In this document: in pieces, positions 11,096 to 21,147 of the stretch
Layout of the letters: every line of letters starts with the position of its first letter
How positions within the stretch are numbered: the stretch's first letter is position 1
Assembly (NCBI GenBank): GCA_900088475.1
Contig: FLMG01000131.1
Coordinates: 12,616-37,519 of the forward strand
Direction of reading: 5' to 3'
DNA from: Hyphochytrium catenoides
Lineage: Eukaryota; Sar; Hyphochytriomycetes; Hyphochytriales; Hyphochytriaceae
Length of the DNA: 24,904 nucleotides
Program-made: the position numbers and the translations under genes
The notes under the pieces: model-generated
Told to the model about the DNA's origin: nothing
What the model saw: the letters and a program-made list of their open reading frames with translations, nothing else
Database searches by the model: none

Positions 11096-12414
11096 TTCTC
11101 GAGGGGTTTTAAAGCTCTTTAGCACGATAGTCTCTCGCAACCCCACATCTACTAGGGGTAAGCTGTTCCCTGGTAATGAAAGGGCACCTGCGATGCAAAG
11201 ATGCTTTGAAGAAAACGTTGCCGGCACCGGAAAAGCTAGAACTTTTAGAAGTAGTTCAGGCCTGAGGTCGGACCGTGCTTAAGATTTCAAGGCGCCTCTA
11301 GGTTCTGTCTAGAAAGCTCTGTTTCTATGTAAGTCCGGAAGTACTGAGCTCTAGCAGTGTCTGCTGGAGCTTCAACGGAGCTGCTTACCTGGCGATCATG
11401 AAGCTCTGATAAAGGGACAGAGCCCGTAACGCGGGACAGCGCCGAGCTTTGAGCGCGAGAGGTCAGAAGCTTCGTGTCACTTTGATATTTGAATTTTCGT
11501 GGCAACCGTTATCGTGAGAATTCTGAATTCGGCGCACTCTATCCAGCATTCTGAGCCATAATTTAAGCGCGAAGGACGCAATTTCCTTTTTATAACAAGC
11601 ATCCTGAACTACAGGTAAAAGAACGGCTCTGTAAGGAGAGAGGAGAGAGCAAGAATAAAGCATTCTCTGCTCTTTTCAGAATCCCTCTAATTCCTATCGG
11701 ACGGAGGTTACTGAGTCCTTGCACCTCACTGCAGCTAAAGAGTTTATTTCTAAGTACCAATCTGACTTTATTGTCGTTTGGGGCACTAAAAAGTTGTCCT
11801 AATTACCTTTATAAGAATAGACAATTTCTTTTCTATCAATCCGAGGGCGGCGCACGTTATGGTAGATTAATCATAATGACGCTAGCTGTAATGAATGGGG
11901 CGGCTAACGATCAGTCCAACGGCAGGACGAACCGACACGATAACCAAAAACTGCTGCCGCTGCTGCCGCAGGACACTGGCCCGGCATCAGGGAGAGCAGA
12001 GAGCAGCAGCAGTCTGCTGTGCCGCTCAACTGATGGTCAGGCGTTTCTCTTCTTCTCACTTCCTTCTCATGGCGCGTCTGTGAGCAGGACACAGCGGCAA
12101 ACCACAGAGACATCATAGTTTGTGGGAAGGAGTAAGCAACTAGTTACCTTAGCAGGACGGCAAGAAGATTAAGTCAGAGACACAGCGGGGATCGTTGCTA
12201 ACAGCCATCTTTCCCCTTGCTGGATTCTTGTTTCCTCGACCGCTGTAAAGCAAGGTTGATTAAGGGCCCTGAACAGCGGGCTTCATTTACAAATTAGCCT
12301 CCAGCCCTCGGCAAGCCAAGCTCAGCTGCGCGGCCGATGAAAGCTCTTTCAAGATTATCTAGGTCTGATTGACTAGCGCTCAAACCCTTTATCGCATGAT
12401 TGTCAAAGGACAGA
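11096..12414. other. Divergent intergenic region, probable shared promoter; small minus ORF unassigned
   Basis: The stretch separates the start codons of the minus-strand Ki-67-like gene and the plus-strand PH gene, so it should hold both promoters. A minus-strand frame without ATG runs 11505-11287 and ends with an acidic, helix-like tail (TARAQYFRTYIETEL). It contains a good donor (CAG/GTAAGC, near 11388), and a pyrimidine-rich acceptor on the same strand sits near 11632. A small gene or a 5' UTR exon of the Ki-67-like gene is possible, but I could not build a consistent model. A GC-rich patch with CTG/GCC triplets lies at about 11945-12020. Confidence 0.4.
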
Positions 12415-13519
12415 ATGTCTACTCTCGATAGAGAAAGCATCAAAAAGCGACGTGGCAGTGCTCGCTCATCCTTTGAGAAGCCCATACAGTTTCCCGAGCT
12501 AAAGGGTTATCTGAAGAAGAAGTCACGTCAAGACAAATGGCAGCGACGATGGTTTGAAGCTAATGATACATTTCTTACTTACTATAAGGTGACGTGCAGC
12601 CCTTCGTCGCCGTATGATGGCCTTCCACAGGAGGTCTAAATTATATGCACTTCCAGGTAGAAGGCTCGGAGAAGCTCCTTGCTTGTATAGACTTGACCCA
12701 AGTCAACGAGATCGCGAGGGTGGACAACAGCGATCAGCAGCACTTAGGAGAGTTTTATATTGGCCTTGGCGAGCGCTTCTACGTCATCAGAGCTGAGACG
12801 GATGAGGAGGCAAAACGTTGGGTGGAGGTGCGTTCTATGTTGCACTCAATTGCAATACCAACGGGGCTAAGTGGACTTTATTGCTTGCTTGTAGGGCTTA
12901 AAGCTCCGTCAACAGACGAAGAATGCCTCATCGACCTCGTCCGATCTTGCTGCAACTGAGAATAACTCAGGCAACGAAGTGCTGAAGGTCCATTCAATAG
13001 TATAGCGTTAGACATGTTGCCACTGTCTTACTTGAGCGTCATTGTTTCTTCAGGTCCTGACAGGCAATGAGTACGTGGAGCCAGGGGATAACAGCAGCTG
13101 CGACACTAACTCCACCGCCACGGGAGCACTGGCAGAGACTGACGAGTTGGATAAGTTGCCGTCTGCTATCGACACTACCGAACCCAAAGCAAGTGGAGGA
13201 CAGTCCAATTCAAAGGTGCAAATAGAAGGCACAACAGGAGAGCCTGCAGTACTTTCTGGAGAAGTGAAGCTTGAGGTGGGGCTAGAACAGGAGCAGCCGC
13301 CGGGTTATAGGAGTGTGCCAGAAGCAACATTGCATCGGGTTGCTGGCGCAGGTGATCCGTCGAAAGAAGAGGTAAGCAGTCTGGTGCTCAAGTAACGCCG
13401 CAGGTGCTGACCCCACAACCCAACTAAATCTCCCCCAGGCTCTAGAAAATGCGTCAGAAGACGAAGTCAAGAGTGGTGATCGCCCCTGCCTGTCCTGCTG
13501 CAGCTGTGTCGTTCAATAG
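12415..13519 (+). CDS. PH-domain protein with C-terminal cysteine cluster and CaaX box
   Basis: Exons: 12415-12588, 12657-12827, 12895-12987, 13054-13371, 13439-13519; all junctions are phase 0 and give 278 residues. Residues about 26-125 form a pleckstrin-homology domain: KGYLKKKSRQDKWQRRWF opens strands 1-2, the middle has GEFYIGLGERFYVIRA, and the C-terminal helix holds the conserved Trp in EEAKRWVEGLK. The Lys/Arg pattern in the first loop suits phosphoinositide binding. Residues about 125-252 are acidic, low in complexity and probably disordered. The protein ends PCLSCCSCVVQ: CVVQ fits a CaaX prenylation box and the neighbouring cysteines could be palmitoylated. A peripheral membrane adaptor is inferred. 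The start is the first in-frame ATG. The donor at 12988 (GTCCAT) is weak, so the exon 3/4 junction is the least certain. Confidence 0.9.
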
Positions 13520-13965
13520 GGTAAACACCTCCTTGTCTTCTAGAGTATTGGTGTATCGATGTACGATAACGGAGCCAAACGGTCTTCGGCGCTTCGTCTT
13601 GGTGTAGTGTCTTTTATATAAATTACAGCCCTACTCCTTTGCTCCATCTGAAGATGGAGAATGTACTCCTACTTCCTAGTGGGGATTTTCCCATATATGG
13701 GGGTTAAAATAGCATGAGGGATAGAATAACGGAACAGCGGCCGCATGGGATAGAGGTAGCCATAGAGGGAAGTAAGAGATGGTGATTTGCTGCTGGTGCA
13801 AGAAGGGAAGTTTGCATGCACAAGCTGAGTAGGGCTAAAGAAAAATAACGAAGACTGTCTTTGAGAGCTCCGTCATTTCATGTTGCCTTCTTTTTTCTTG
13901 ATCGGACCTCTCCTTCAATGCCCTAGCTGAACAGCTTACTTCGCTCCTGGTAAGTCTTTGTCCAT
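13520..13965. other. 3' flank of PH gene; no gene recognised
   Basis: No convincing coding frame. An exon-like element lies at about 13926-13948: a pyrimidine tract and TAG, then 23 bases, then GTAAGT, on the plus strand. It could be an alternative 3' exon of the PH gene or a remnant; I could not connect it to anything. Confidence 0.4.
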
Positions 13966-14996
13966 TTATCTAGTCATCTCCTTTTGTGCCACCCTCTGGT
14001 TTACCCTAATAACCAACCTGCCCAAGGGCCCGGTGCCCCCGGAAAATGGGCGAGTAATAAATAAACCTAGTGGCATGATGAGGCTCTGCCCCGCTTCTTC
14101 GCCAAGTCTTGGGTCGGCGCGTGACAAAAAGAGATTCTTGTCAGACGACGATGGAAAGAGGTTGCTTGCAAAGACGTCCACTGTTATTCCTGGCACCTGC
14201 ATAGTCCTTTTCCAGCACTACTCCGGGGCCATCGCTTTCTCGTATAAGCATTCGGTTGTCAGTCGAAGCTGAGCCCGTTCCACGAAGTCCTGGTACTTCT
14301 TGGTGTCGACCTGTATTAGGGGCCTCTCATCAGTATGGCGATGCAAACCTTCCTCACCACTGCAGAGCTGCTGGATCTGGCGCTATATTTGCTGGGACTG
14401 AATGGGCTTTGTCTCGTTTGCCCGCCTAATAAGGGTGTTAGCGATGTGTATGGCCTACAAGGTTAAGCTGGCCAATAGCAAGAGCACAGTTACTATCTTT
14501 TTTATCTTTGAAGCCAATGTCCGAGACCCTTCATTACTAGATAAGGTTACGAGACATATTTGTTAGTTTCCAGCTCCGGCCTTCTACAGGCCCTCGTAGC
14601 CATACCACGTCTACCCCGTGATGCCCTAGGTTCTCAAGAAAGCTGGACAATAGGTTCAGGAAAGCAGAGTGGCTGAAGGATATGATCAACTCCAAGACGG
14701 GAGTGGAGACAACATAAGAAAGAAGGTCAGTTGTCTTCATGCCGTACAAAGAGCCAATCAGTCGGCCATCCAACAATGCGACTTTCTAAGGTATTACCAT
14801 TGCCAATGTATCGCGTTTGGTCTCTAGACTATCCCTATTCTCGAGAAAGTACATAGCATAAGCCCTTAGCAAAGCGGCACTTCTATAACAGACAGATAGC
14901 ATTCTACTTGTCATGTGAATCCATATGACGATATGGCCAGCATGGTCGATGTCGGGAGAGGGCAAAAGTGTCAGTCTACCGATCAGGTTCAAATCC
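13966..14996 (-). pseudogene. Probable decayed CRAL-TRIO (Sec14-like) gene
   Basis: Read on the minus strand, 14992-14786 encodes DHAGHIVIWIHMTS and then LLRAYAMYFLENRDSLETKR, which resembles the first half of a CRAL-TRIO lipid-binding domain. After a stop and a frame break, 14776-14537 encodes RLIGSLYGMKTTDLLSYVVS, like the later R-L-G-x-x-Y-x-x-N strand of the same fold. About 25 residues that normally lie between these segments are missing. Further on, near 14450-14230, coding-like sequence (RPLIQVDTKKYQDFVERAQ) is broken by stops, followed by another open stretch at 14202-13966. No set of GT-AG introns repairs the breaks. The family call rests on pattern memory only; an intron-rich functional gene misread by me is the main alternative. 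Confidence 0.38.
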
Positions 14997-15694
14997 GTTG
15001 TCTCAGCGTTGTGCCGTTTTCAACCGACCCTCATAACCGTGAGATTGCTGCTACGCTACGGCTTGATAGCAGTGAGGCAGTAAATACGATGCCTGCAAGT
15101 GGTGAGGATAGTCGGTAGCACTGTCCTAAATAACGTCACTCCACCCAGCCACCAGGCTGAGGAGCTCATAATGCAAAGCTGATGGGATAATGAGGCATAC
15201 TGATGAAGCTTCAGCGTCAGCCTCATCATCAGCTTCAGGTGCAGACTTGTTCTCTATCCCGTATCCATCAACCCACCCACCACCACATAAACAGAGATTC
15301 ACTGTCTGATAATCAACGTTTGTGATCCTTTGTCAATGATTCCTCAGGGGCTTTAAATGTGAATTCCATTGTCTGCACTTCCATCGCTTAAAGTACAGCA
15401 AGCAAGACCTCACCAATCAAGGTTTCGCTTAGCCCTACATTAATCTCGCACCCTGTATTACTACACCCTAAACAGATAGTGCTTTAGCGCATTATGGTCA
15501 TTTGAAGGGGTGTATTATTGCTAGAGGAGCGTATTATTGTTTAGCGCGGCACCATCGGCTGGTGGGCGCTGATGGAAGAAGAAAATCACGGGATGCGAGC
15601 TCTGCGGATCGACAGAAAAAGAGCTCACTTGCTCACTCTGCCAGTCCGCATCTAGACAAGCTTTGTCTGAAAGTTCCATCGCCAGGTATCAAAA
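14997..15694. other. Intergenic; upstream region of eL43
   Basis: No coding frame with family resemblance was found on either strand. It should contain the promoter and 5' UTR of the ribosomal protein gene, but no TATA-like element stands out. A run of CCACCCACCACCA-type sequence lies near 15270-15290. Confidence 0.5.
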
Positions 15695-16254
15695 ATGGTA
15701 AGTAGAGAGAAGTTTGCTGTAAATGATTGGAGTATGTGGCGGTGGGGAGCGTGAGCTGCAATGTCCGGGCTGTAATGTCCGGGCTGTAATGTCCGGGCTG
15801 TAATGTCAAGGTCCATGTAGGCGAAGCTGTTCAAAAGGATGCTGCTTCATGCCTAGGCTTGGTCAAGACACTCCTTTCTAAGGCTATGTTTCTGTTGGCA
15901 ACAGGGTAGACGCACTAAGAAGGTCGGTATTTGCGGTAAATACGGAACCCGTTATGGTTCCTCTCTGAGAAAGATCGTCAAGAAGATCGAGGTGACTCAG
16001 CACTCCACCTACAACTGCGTATTCTGCGGCAGAGACTCTGTGAAGAGAAAGGCTGTCGGTAGGTTAATATAAAGTCGAATCAATCCGGTTTGTATGCCAT
16101 GCTTAGGGTTTGTCGTTTAGGAATCTGGGTGTGCAAGGGCTGCCATAGAACCGTGGCAGGTGGTGCATACACTCTCGCTACCCCCTCTGGAGCTACCCTG
16201 CGATCTACCATGGCCCGTCTCCGTAAGGTGCAGGGCGAGTCTCTTATGGCTTAA
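15695..16254 (+). CDS. RPL37A: 60S ribosomal protein eL43 (L37a)
   Basis: Exons: 15695-15697 (the ATG alone), 15905-16058, 16121-16254; 96 residues. Structural protein of the large cytosolic ribosomal subunit, bound to rRNA through a zinc ribbon. The N-terminus [17 protein letters not shown] is almost invariant in the family. The four zinc ligands are present as C39-x2-C42 and C57-x2-C60, followed by the conserved TVAGGAYT segment. The family is usually about 92 residues; here the C-terminus (GESLMA) is slightly longer. A start codon cut off from the rest by an intron (ATG/GTAAGT) is common in ribosomal protein genes of many eukaryotes and explains why no longer first exon is needed. Introns are 207 and 62 bases long. 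A possible AATAAA signal follows at 16407. Confidence 0.97.
15755..15810 (+). repeat. Four tandem 14-bp repeats in eL43 intron 1
   Basis: Four consecutive copies of a unit reading GCTGTAATGTCCGG. The first has one change (CAATG) and the last ends in AAG. They lie about 60 bases after the donor of intron 1 of the ribosomal protein gene. The near-identity suggests recent slippage; a regulatory role is only a guess. Confidence 0.93.
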
Positions 16255-16406
16255 GGTAATCATAAAAAGGTTTCTTTATGAAAAGTATAGACCGCTAAGA
16301 TCTCTCTTTATCACCAGTTAAGTCTCAGACCCCTGTAACCGTACACGATACCTTGCAGTCCAAAGTCGGCCTGCTAGCGGACTGTGTGATATGACATGAG
16401 CGATGG

Positions 16407-16412
16407 AATAAA
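16407..16412 (+). terminator. Possible polyadenylation signal AATAAA for eL43
   Basis: The canonical AATAAA hexamer lies about 150 bases after the eL43 stop codon. Use of this hexamer in this organism is unproven. Confidence 0.4.
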
Positions 16413-17460
16413 CTCTTTAGGTCTTCTCCTATCAGGGGCTCCCACACGCTCTCCTCCTTTGACCTATCGCCTTTCAATCCATTCCTCTCTTATTCTCCTT
16501 GACTCTGTCACTCGTGTAGCGAAGGGGACGAAGCCCAGAAGTTCATGACAGGGCCCATTCCATTCATGATAAGGCTTTCTCAGTCATTAGGTTATGGGGC
16601 GGGGTCTTAGGGACGCCGAAGTCAACTCGAAATGCTGTAGCTCTGGAGCTTCATTATGTAGTTTCGATGAACGCCCCAATGCGTGAGAAGTGATAGGTCC
16701 TTCTTGTTTTGGCTCATTCTGATGCCCTTCACCTCAGCCACTATTGATACTTGATGTCTAGGTCATCACTCAAACCAGGAGCTGGCTATGCGTTGAATGA
16801 CTCTTGATACTCTTTGCTAGGAGAGATTGTGTATGGGCCTTCCTAGGCAGCCTGCACACTAACGACTAGCATCAGCACCGATAATATTTATTCTACTGTA
16901 ATGCTTTTCGACTCAGTCCTGTTGAATGTTGCTCAAGTTGCTCTTGGCTGACCGCTAACTTGCTCCTTGCATCAGTGGGTGCCCGGTGACACCCAGTCCA
17001 AGCTCGTCCTAAAGAATAGCTAATAAAAGGATAATGATCAATCGCATGATTGATGGCATACGACAGCACAGGAACAAGGAATTCGTAGCTGGTAACGGCC
17101 ACAAATTACAAGCCTTGAGAGAGAGAGAGAGAGCTGTTCATCCTTAAAATGGTCTTATGATCTCGTCAGTCATTCATGATTTCTTGAGTTTCTGATGATG
17201 ATGATGATGAATCAGATGGGACAGCTGCAGCTTCCACTAGCACTAGAAAGCTCCTGAGCATCCAGGGTCATGGGCCGACAAGGATACTCGGCACAGAGTG
17301 GACAGAGAGCGGGTGGTTAGCCAGGGTTGTATAAGCTGAAGTTGCTAGGGTCAGGGTGTCTGCGCCTCTCGCGCCAGCCCATTGAGCCAAGCTTCAGCTC
17401 TGTTGCTGGAGTGTAGAAAGTGAAAGCACCGTGAGCTTCTTTGCACCTTGGGACAACATC
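16413..17460. other. Intergenic stretch with simple repeats; no gene recognised
   Basis: No frame on either strand resembles a known family or can be joined by splice sites. Simple repeats occur at 17117-17133 (GA)n and 17193-17210 (TGA)n. The last part should hold the promoter of the PRPP-synthetase-like gene. Confidence 0.5.
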
Positions 17461-20320
17461 ATGAACACCAGCCGCCTAGTACACTGCTATCGTCGCTTTA
17501 GGCCTCGAGGCTTGCAAGCACTGGAGCAAAGGCCGAATAATGCACATAGGAACCCTATTCGTAAGTAGACGGGGTTCGCTTGCCGGCAATGAGCCATCCT
17601 CCTCGCTTCTTTTCTGTCATGGATTCACAAGAAGCGCACCCGCCCCGTAAGACCTTAGTTTCTTAAGAAGAACTCATAGCCTCTCTGTTGCTGCATTCAG
17701 GCCTCTTGTCTGTCTATCGTCGAGCAGAACCTCTAAGGAGCGTTGGTGCCCCTTTACCACTTGCCACTCTGTTATTGGGAGCAGCAGTAGGTGCAGGGTT
17801 TGCTTTCTCAAGCCATCACAGTGGCTGTGAAGAGCAAAAGGCCGCGTGTGACACTCAGGCGCATATAACTCAGCGATGGTACTACTACAGAGGTAAGGCC
17901 CTCTGATCCTTTTAATGAGTGGCTTCCATTGTCATCCTTTCCACGCGCATTGCTGTCCTAGGGCTCTAGCTCTCTGCGATGCAACTGTCTCCTGCTGTCT
18001 CCCGCCATTAGTACTATCATCTATCCTCATGTACTCTCAAATAGGTCCGTTATCCAAAGATCACTTGCAGATCTGCAATATCAAGATCTTCGCTTGCCAA
18101 GAGCAGCCGATTGCATCAGATATTGCGCGATACCTCGGCGTCCCGCTGGGCGACCTGAAGGGTGGGACGACGCCCACCTCAATTCTTGCTCTGTCCGTCT
18201 TTTGACTCTTCTTTGCCTTTTGATCATTTCTTCATCCTCTTCTTCCCTCTCTAGCTCTTTTCCTCTACTCGTCTCTCTAGCTCAATCTTTCTAGAGAATC
18301 CATAATACTTGTCCCGATTCATCAACCATTTTTGCGCTCCTCGCTTCATAAGTGTCTCTCTTCATCTGCGTCTCTCTTATCTGAAGCTTCCTCTCTGGTT
18401 TTATTGCTGATAAGCTATTGCAGAAGTTGATGAGTTACGACTAACGTCTTGTCCACAGTTGGCAGTTTTGCCGATGGCGAGACCAGCGTAGAGTTTAAAG
18501 AGAGCGTAAGAGGCGATGACGTGTACATTGTCTGCTCTACCACTTCACAAGATAGGTATGGCAAAGGCAAGAAGTCAATGGCAGTGCCCTTTCCTTCCTT
18601 CGCATGTGTGCTGGCAGTTGTTGTTGCTTATCATGGAGACTGGGCGTTGTCGCTGTGTTCCTGTGAGTTTAGTTGCTTACTCAATGGTCGCAGGATTATG
18701 GAGCTTTTTCTTTCAGCTTCCGCAGCATCTCGTGGCTCAGCCAAACGAATAACTGCAATTATCCCTTTCTATGGTAAGTGATTTTGTTTGGTTAGGAGGT
18801 AAAAGGAGAAGAAGGGCCTAGAGAGGGCCTGTAAAAGCAGGATAGACCCATTTGAGCCTGCTACTCGACTTGAAGCATCCTCATGGGTAATCTGGTCGGA
18901 AGGTTACTCGAGACAAGACCGGATGGCAACTGAGGGAGAAACAGTGGCGGCAGCGGTAAGATAACTTCATCACCTTGCTCGACTTGTTCTGATAGACTTA
19001 GCCCTTCTGCCTTCGGCTGGTCAGGACATAGCGCGGATGCTGGAGGTTGTAGGGATTGATCGAGTCGTAACGATTGACCTCCATACAGGGCAGACAGAGG
19101 TAGAATGCGTAGTTCCCTCCCCCCTGGCGCTTTACTAAGAATTTCTTCACACTGCTCCCACACAATCATTGTAGGGCTTTTTGTCACCAAGAATGCCAGT
19201 AAGTGCTTCCTCCTCTCCAACGCTTGAACGTCTGGCTAATCAGTATTTGGACCCCTCTATCCTTTTCTCACTGAATCTATTGTCTATCTTCTTCCTATCC
19301 ACCGTGTCGTTGCCGGTTAGATGGATAACATTCAAGCAATGCCTCTGGGCGCAGCTTACCTCTCTGAATCTGATCTGGATTCGCCTGTCGTGGTAGCTGC
19401 CCAGGAAAATGAAGTGCACAGAGCCAAATCGTTCTTCAAAGCTTACCAACAGTTTAAGGGAAGGAAAGACGGTAAGCAATGAAGAAAGGAGAACATCATT
19501 CTCAATTATAGACTGTGAGGTGCCCGAGAGGGACTCTTCACAGAGTAAAGCCAGGAGGGGCGTCCTGTAGAAGGAAGATCATGGTGGTTAGGAGGCAATA
19601 GGTGGGACTTGCAAGATGACCCTAACGCGTGTCCTTTAAAACAGGCATCTCGTTAGCGATGTTAGTTCGAGCTAGAAAAGACCGAGGGACAGTGGAGCTA
19701 GTAGGAGATGTCGAAGGAAGAGACTGTATCATTGTGGACGACATCGTAGATACAGGAAGGACGCTCCTGTCAAGCTCTCGGCTGCTAAAGGAGAAGGGAG
19801 CGAAGAGCGTCTCCGCCTTCGTAGTTCATGGTCGTTTCTCTGCGGAGGTATGGAAAATGAAGCGGATCCATACCGCGAAGTATTCTATGTCTAGGTCGTT
19901 GGCAAAGTGCGAGCCCAGTCTCCCTCTCCTTCGCCGCTATCCCAGCTTCTCAATGGCCGCTAAGTCATCATTTGGATCGCGTTATATATACAGAGCGTGA
20001 GGCTTGTCGAGGAGAGTCCAGACTTAGACAGGCTGATAATTTTGGACACAATCCCACCCCCTCCAGCCTACGACCCCGAGGTAAGCAGAGAGTGGCTGTG
20101 ACGGTTAGGACGAGTGGAGGCACTGTCAAGAGACAGTGGAGAGGGTAAAACACTTTTGTCCTCCTCTAAGATACTCCTCCCACAGCATAGCAAGATTGAG
20201 TACGTCTCAGTGGCGGCTCTATTAGCGGAGCTGATCAAGGTGATACACCTGAAGGGATCCATCACGGAGATTTTTAACCCAGAGATTCACGGCACGATTG
20301 ACCGTCCTAAGGGGCCATAA
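17461..20320 (+). CDS. PRPP synthetase family protein with mitochondrial-type leader and membrane segment
   Basis: Exons: 17461-17560, 17701-17892, 18045-18161, 18459-18555, 18694-18773, 18903-18955, 19025-19099, 19175-19198, 19321-19471, 19645-19847, 19994-20080, 20186-20320; 437 residues. Ribose-phosphate pyrophosphokinase makes PRPP from ATP and ribose 5-phosphate for nucleotide synthesis. Seen here: FADGE with [28 protein letters not shown], the metal-binding DLHTGQ and the PRPP loop DDIVDTGRT. Residues 1-46 are Arg-rich, contain only one acidic residue (E22), and suit mitochondrial import; residues about 51-69 are a hydrophobic segment, so the enzyme may be anchored in the inner membrane. 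The family core starts near residue 108. Odd points: the usual SPDAGG motif reads AAQENE, the catalytic-loop lysine appears replaced, and RxPI after RQDR is missing. It could be a regulatory PRPP-synthetase-associated type rather than an active enzyme. AATAAA overlaps the stop codon. Confidence 0.94.
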
Positions 20321-20324
20321 TAAA
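20319..20324 (+). terminator. AATAAA overlapping the PRPP-synthetase-like stop codon
   Basis: The stop TAA is followed directly by TAAACC, so AATAAA starts inside the stop codon. If it is used, the 3' UTR would be only a few tens of bases long. Confidence 0.3.
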
Positions 20325-21147
20325 CCTCTGCTTTTCTTTTCAACCTCTTGATGCGTTCTTTGTGTCAGTATAAGAACTTATCCGTACGTGAGACAGGGCT
20401 ATTTGTGAGGCATGGCATGCAGCTCTTCATGTCTGAGCGACAGTGTGCGATCACTTCGTGCCGTGGAGCTATGATGAGGCTCCTGCACTCATGTGCCTGA
20501 GATCAAATCAATGGAGAAGTCAGAAAGAGCCAGAACGGACACAAATCAGTAACCGTCAACGGGGCCTCTTGATAATCAGTTACCACTACTCTTGGTTGAT
20601 CTGATGCTGGTTCTGAAGTTGCAAAGGTTGGAAGCTCATCGCATCTTCTTCCAAAAGTCAGCGCTGCTGTTAGGAAGAAGTATTGCCAGGTCGCAGCAAC
20701 AAGTAGGGCCAACCGACGGCTCTCCAGATCTTCTCTGCTTCCCAGGTTTTTGTTAGAGTTATACAACCCACTTAGCGCCCTGCCACAAGGGCTGAAGCCA
20801 AGGTTGAAGCCTATCAAGGGCCCAGAGTATCCTGGCCCAGCGATGATCTAGAGACAAAGTGCCGCATAGTCGGAGCTTAAGAAGGTCCTTACTCAGACTG
20901 GCACAGTCACCCAGCAGGTTACCATCAGCTCGTGGTCCAGAGCCGATAGATTTCTCTCACCAGTAGACAAGCCCTGTGATTAGGGAAGCGTGCTAGTCAA
21001 CAGCCCTTTCACTTGGCTTAGTTCTGAGCGCCGACCTTGGTCCTCCATCTATCTTCCCAACAGCCAAACCATAAAAGAACTGATGGTGTTTTGCGGTAGG
21101 TTCCTCCGGATTACTTCCTAACTTCAGACTAATGAGATATCTCGGAA
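20325..21147. other. Intergenic stretch; one unassigned minus-strand open frame
   Basis: A minus-strand frame at 20817-20503 lacks an ATG at its 5' end but looks protein-like in places (REDLESRRLALLVAATWQYF; later VVVTDYQEAPL, faintly like the second strand of class I methyltransferases). I found no start exon and no continuing exons. It may be a fragment of a dead gene or chance. The rest shows nothing I can support. Confidence 0.3.

Noticed and set aside
11566-11574. GCGCGAAGG, close to an E2F site, upstream of the Ki-67-like gene
   Set aside because: One base differs from the consensus, it lies about 470 bases from the start codon, and a single near-match of this length is expected by chance.
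11904-12116. Overlapping frames on both strands in a CTG/GCC-rich patch
   Set aside because: All frames are open because of triplet-rich composition; none has a conserved motif or splice context.
14986-14996. GGTTCAAATCC, matching a tRNA B box
   Set aside because: The flanking bases do not form a five-pair T stem, and no A box or acceptor stem is found at the right distance on either strand.
15698-15904. A snoRNA in eL43 intron 1
   Set aside because: Ribosomal protein introns often host snoRNAs, but I found no matching C and D boxes and no H/ACA arrangement.
16893-17102. A 69-codon minus-strand frame after eL43
   Set aside because: It starts with GTG, has no recognisable motif and no splice partners.
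20503-20817. A 104-codon minus-strand frame with a VVVTDY motif
   Set aside because: No ATG at its 5' end, no glycine-rich methyltransferase motif I before it, and no exons to join. Kept only as a note in the intergenic entry.
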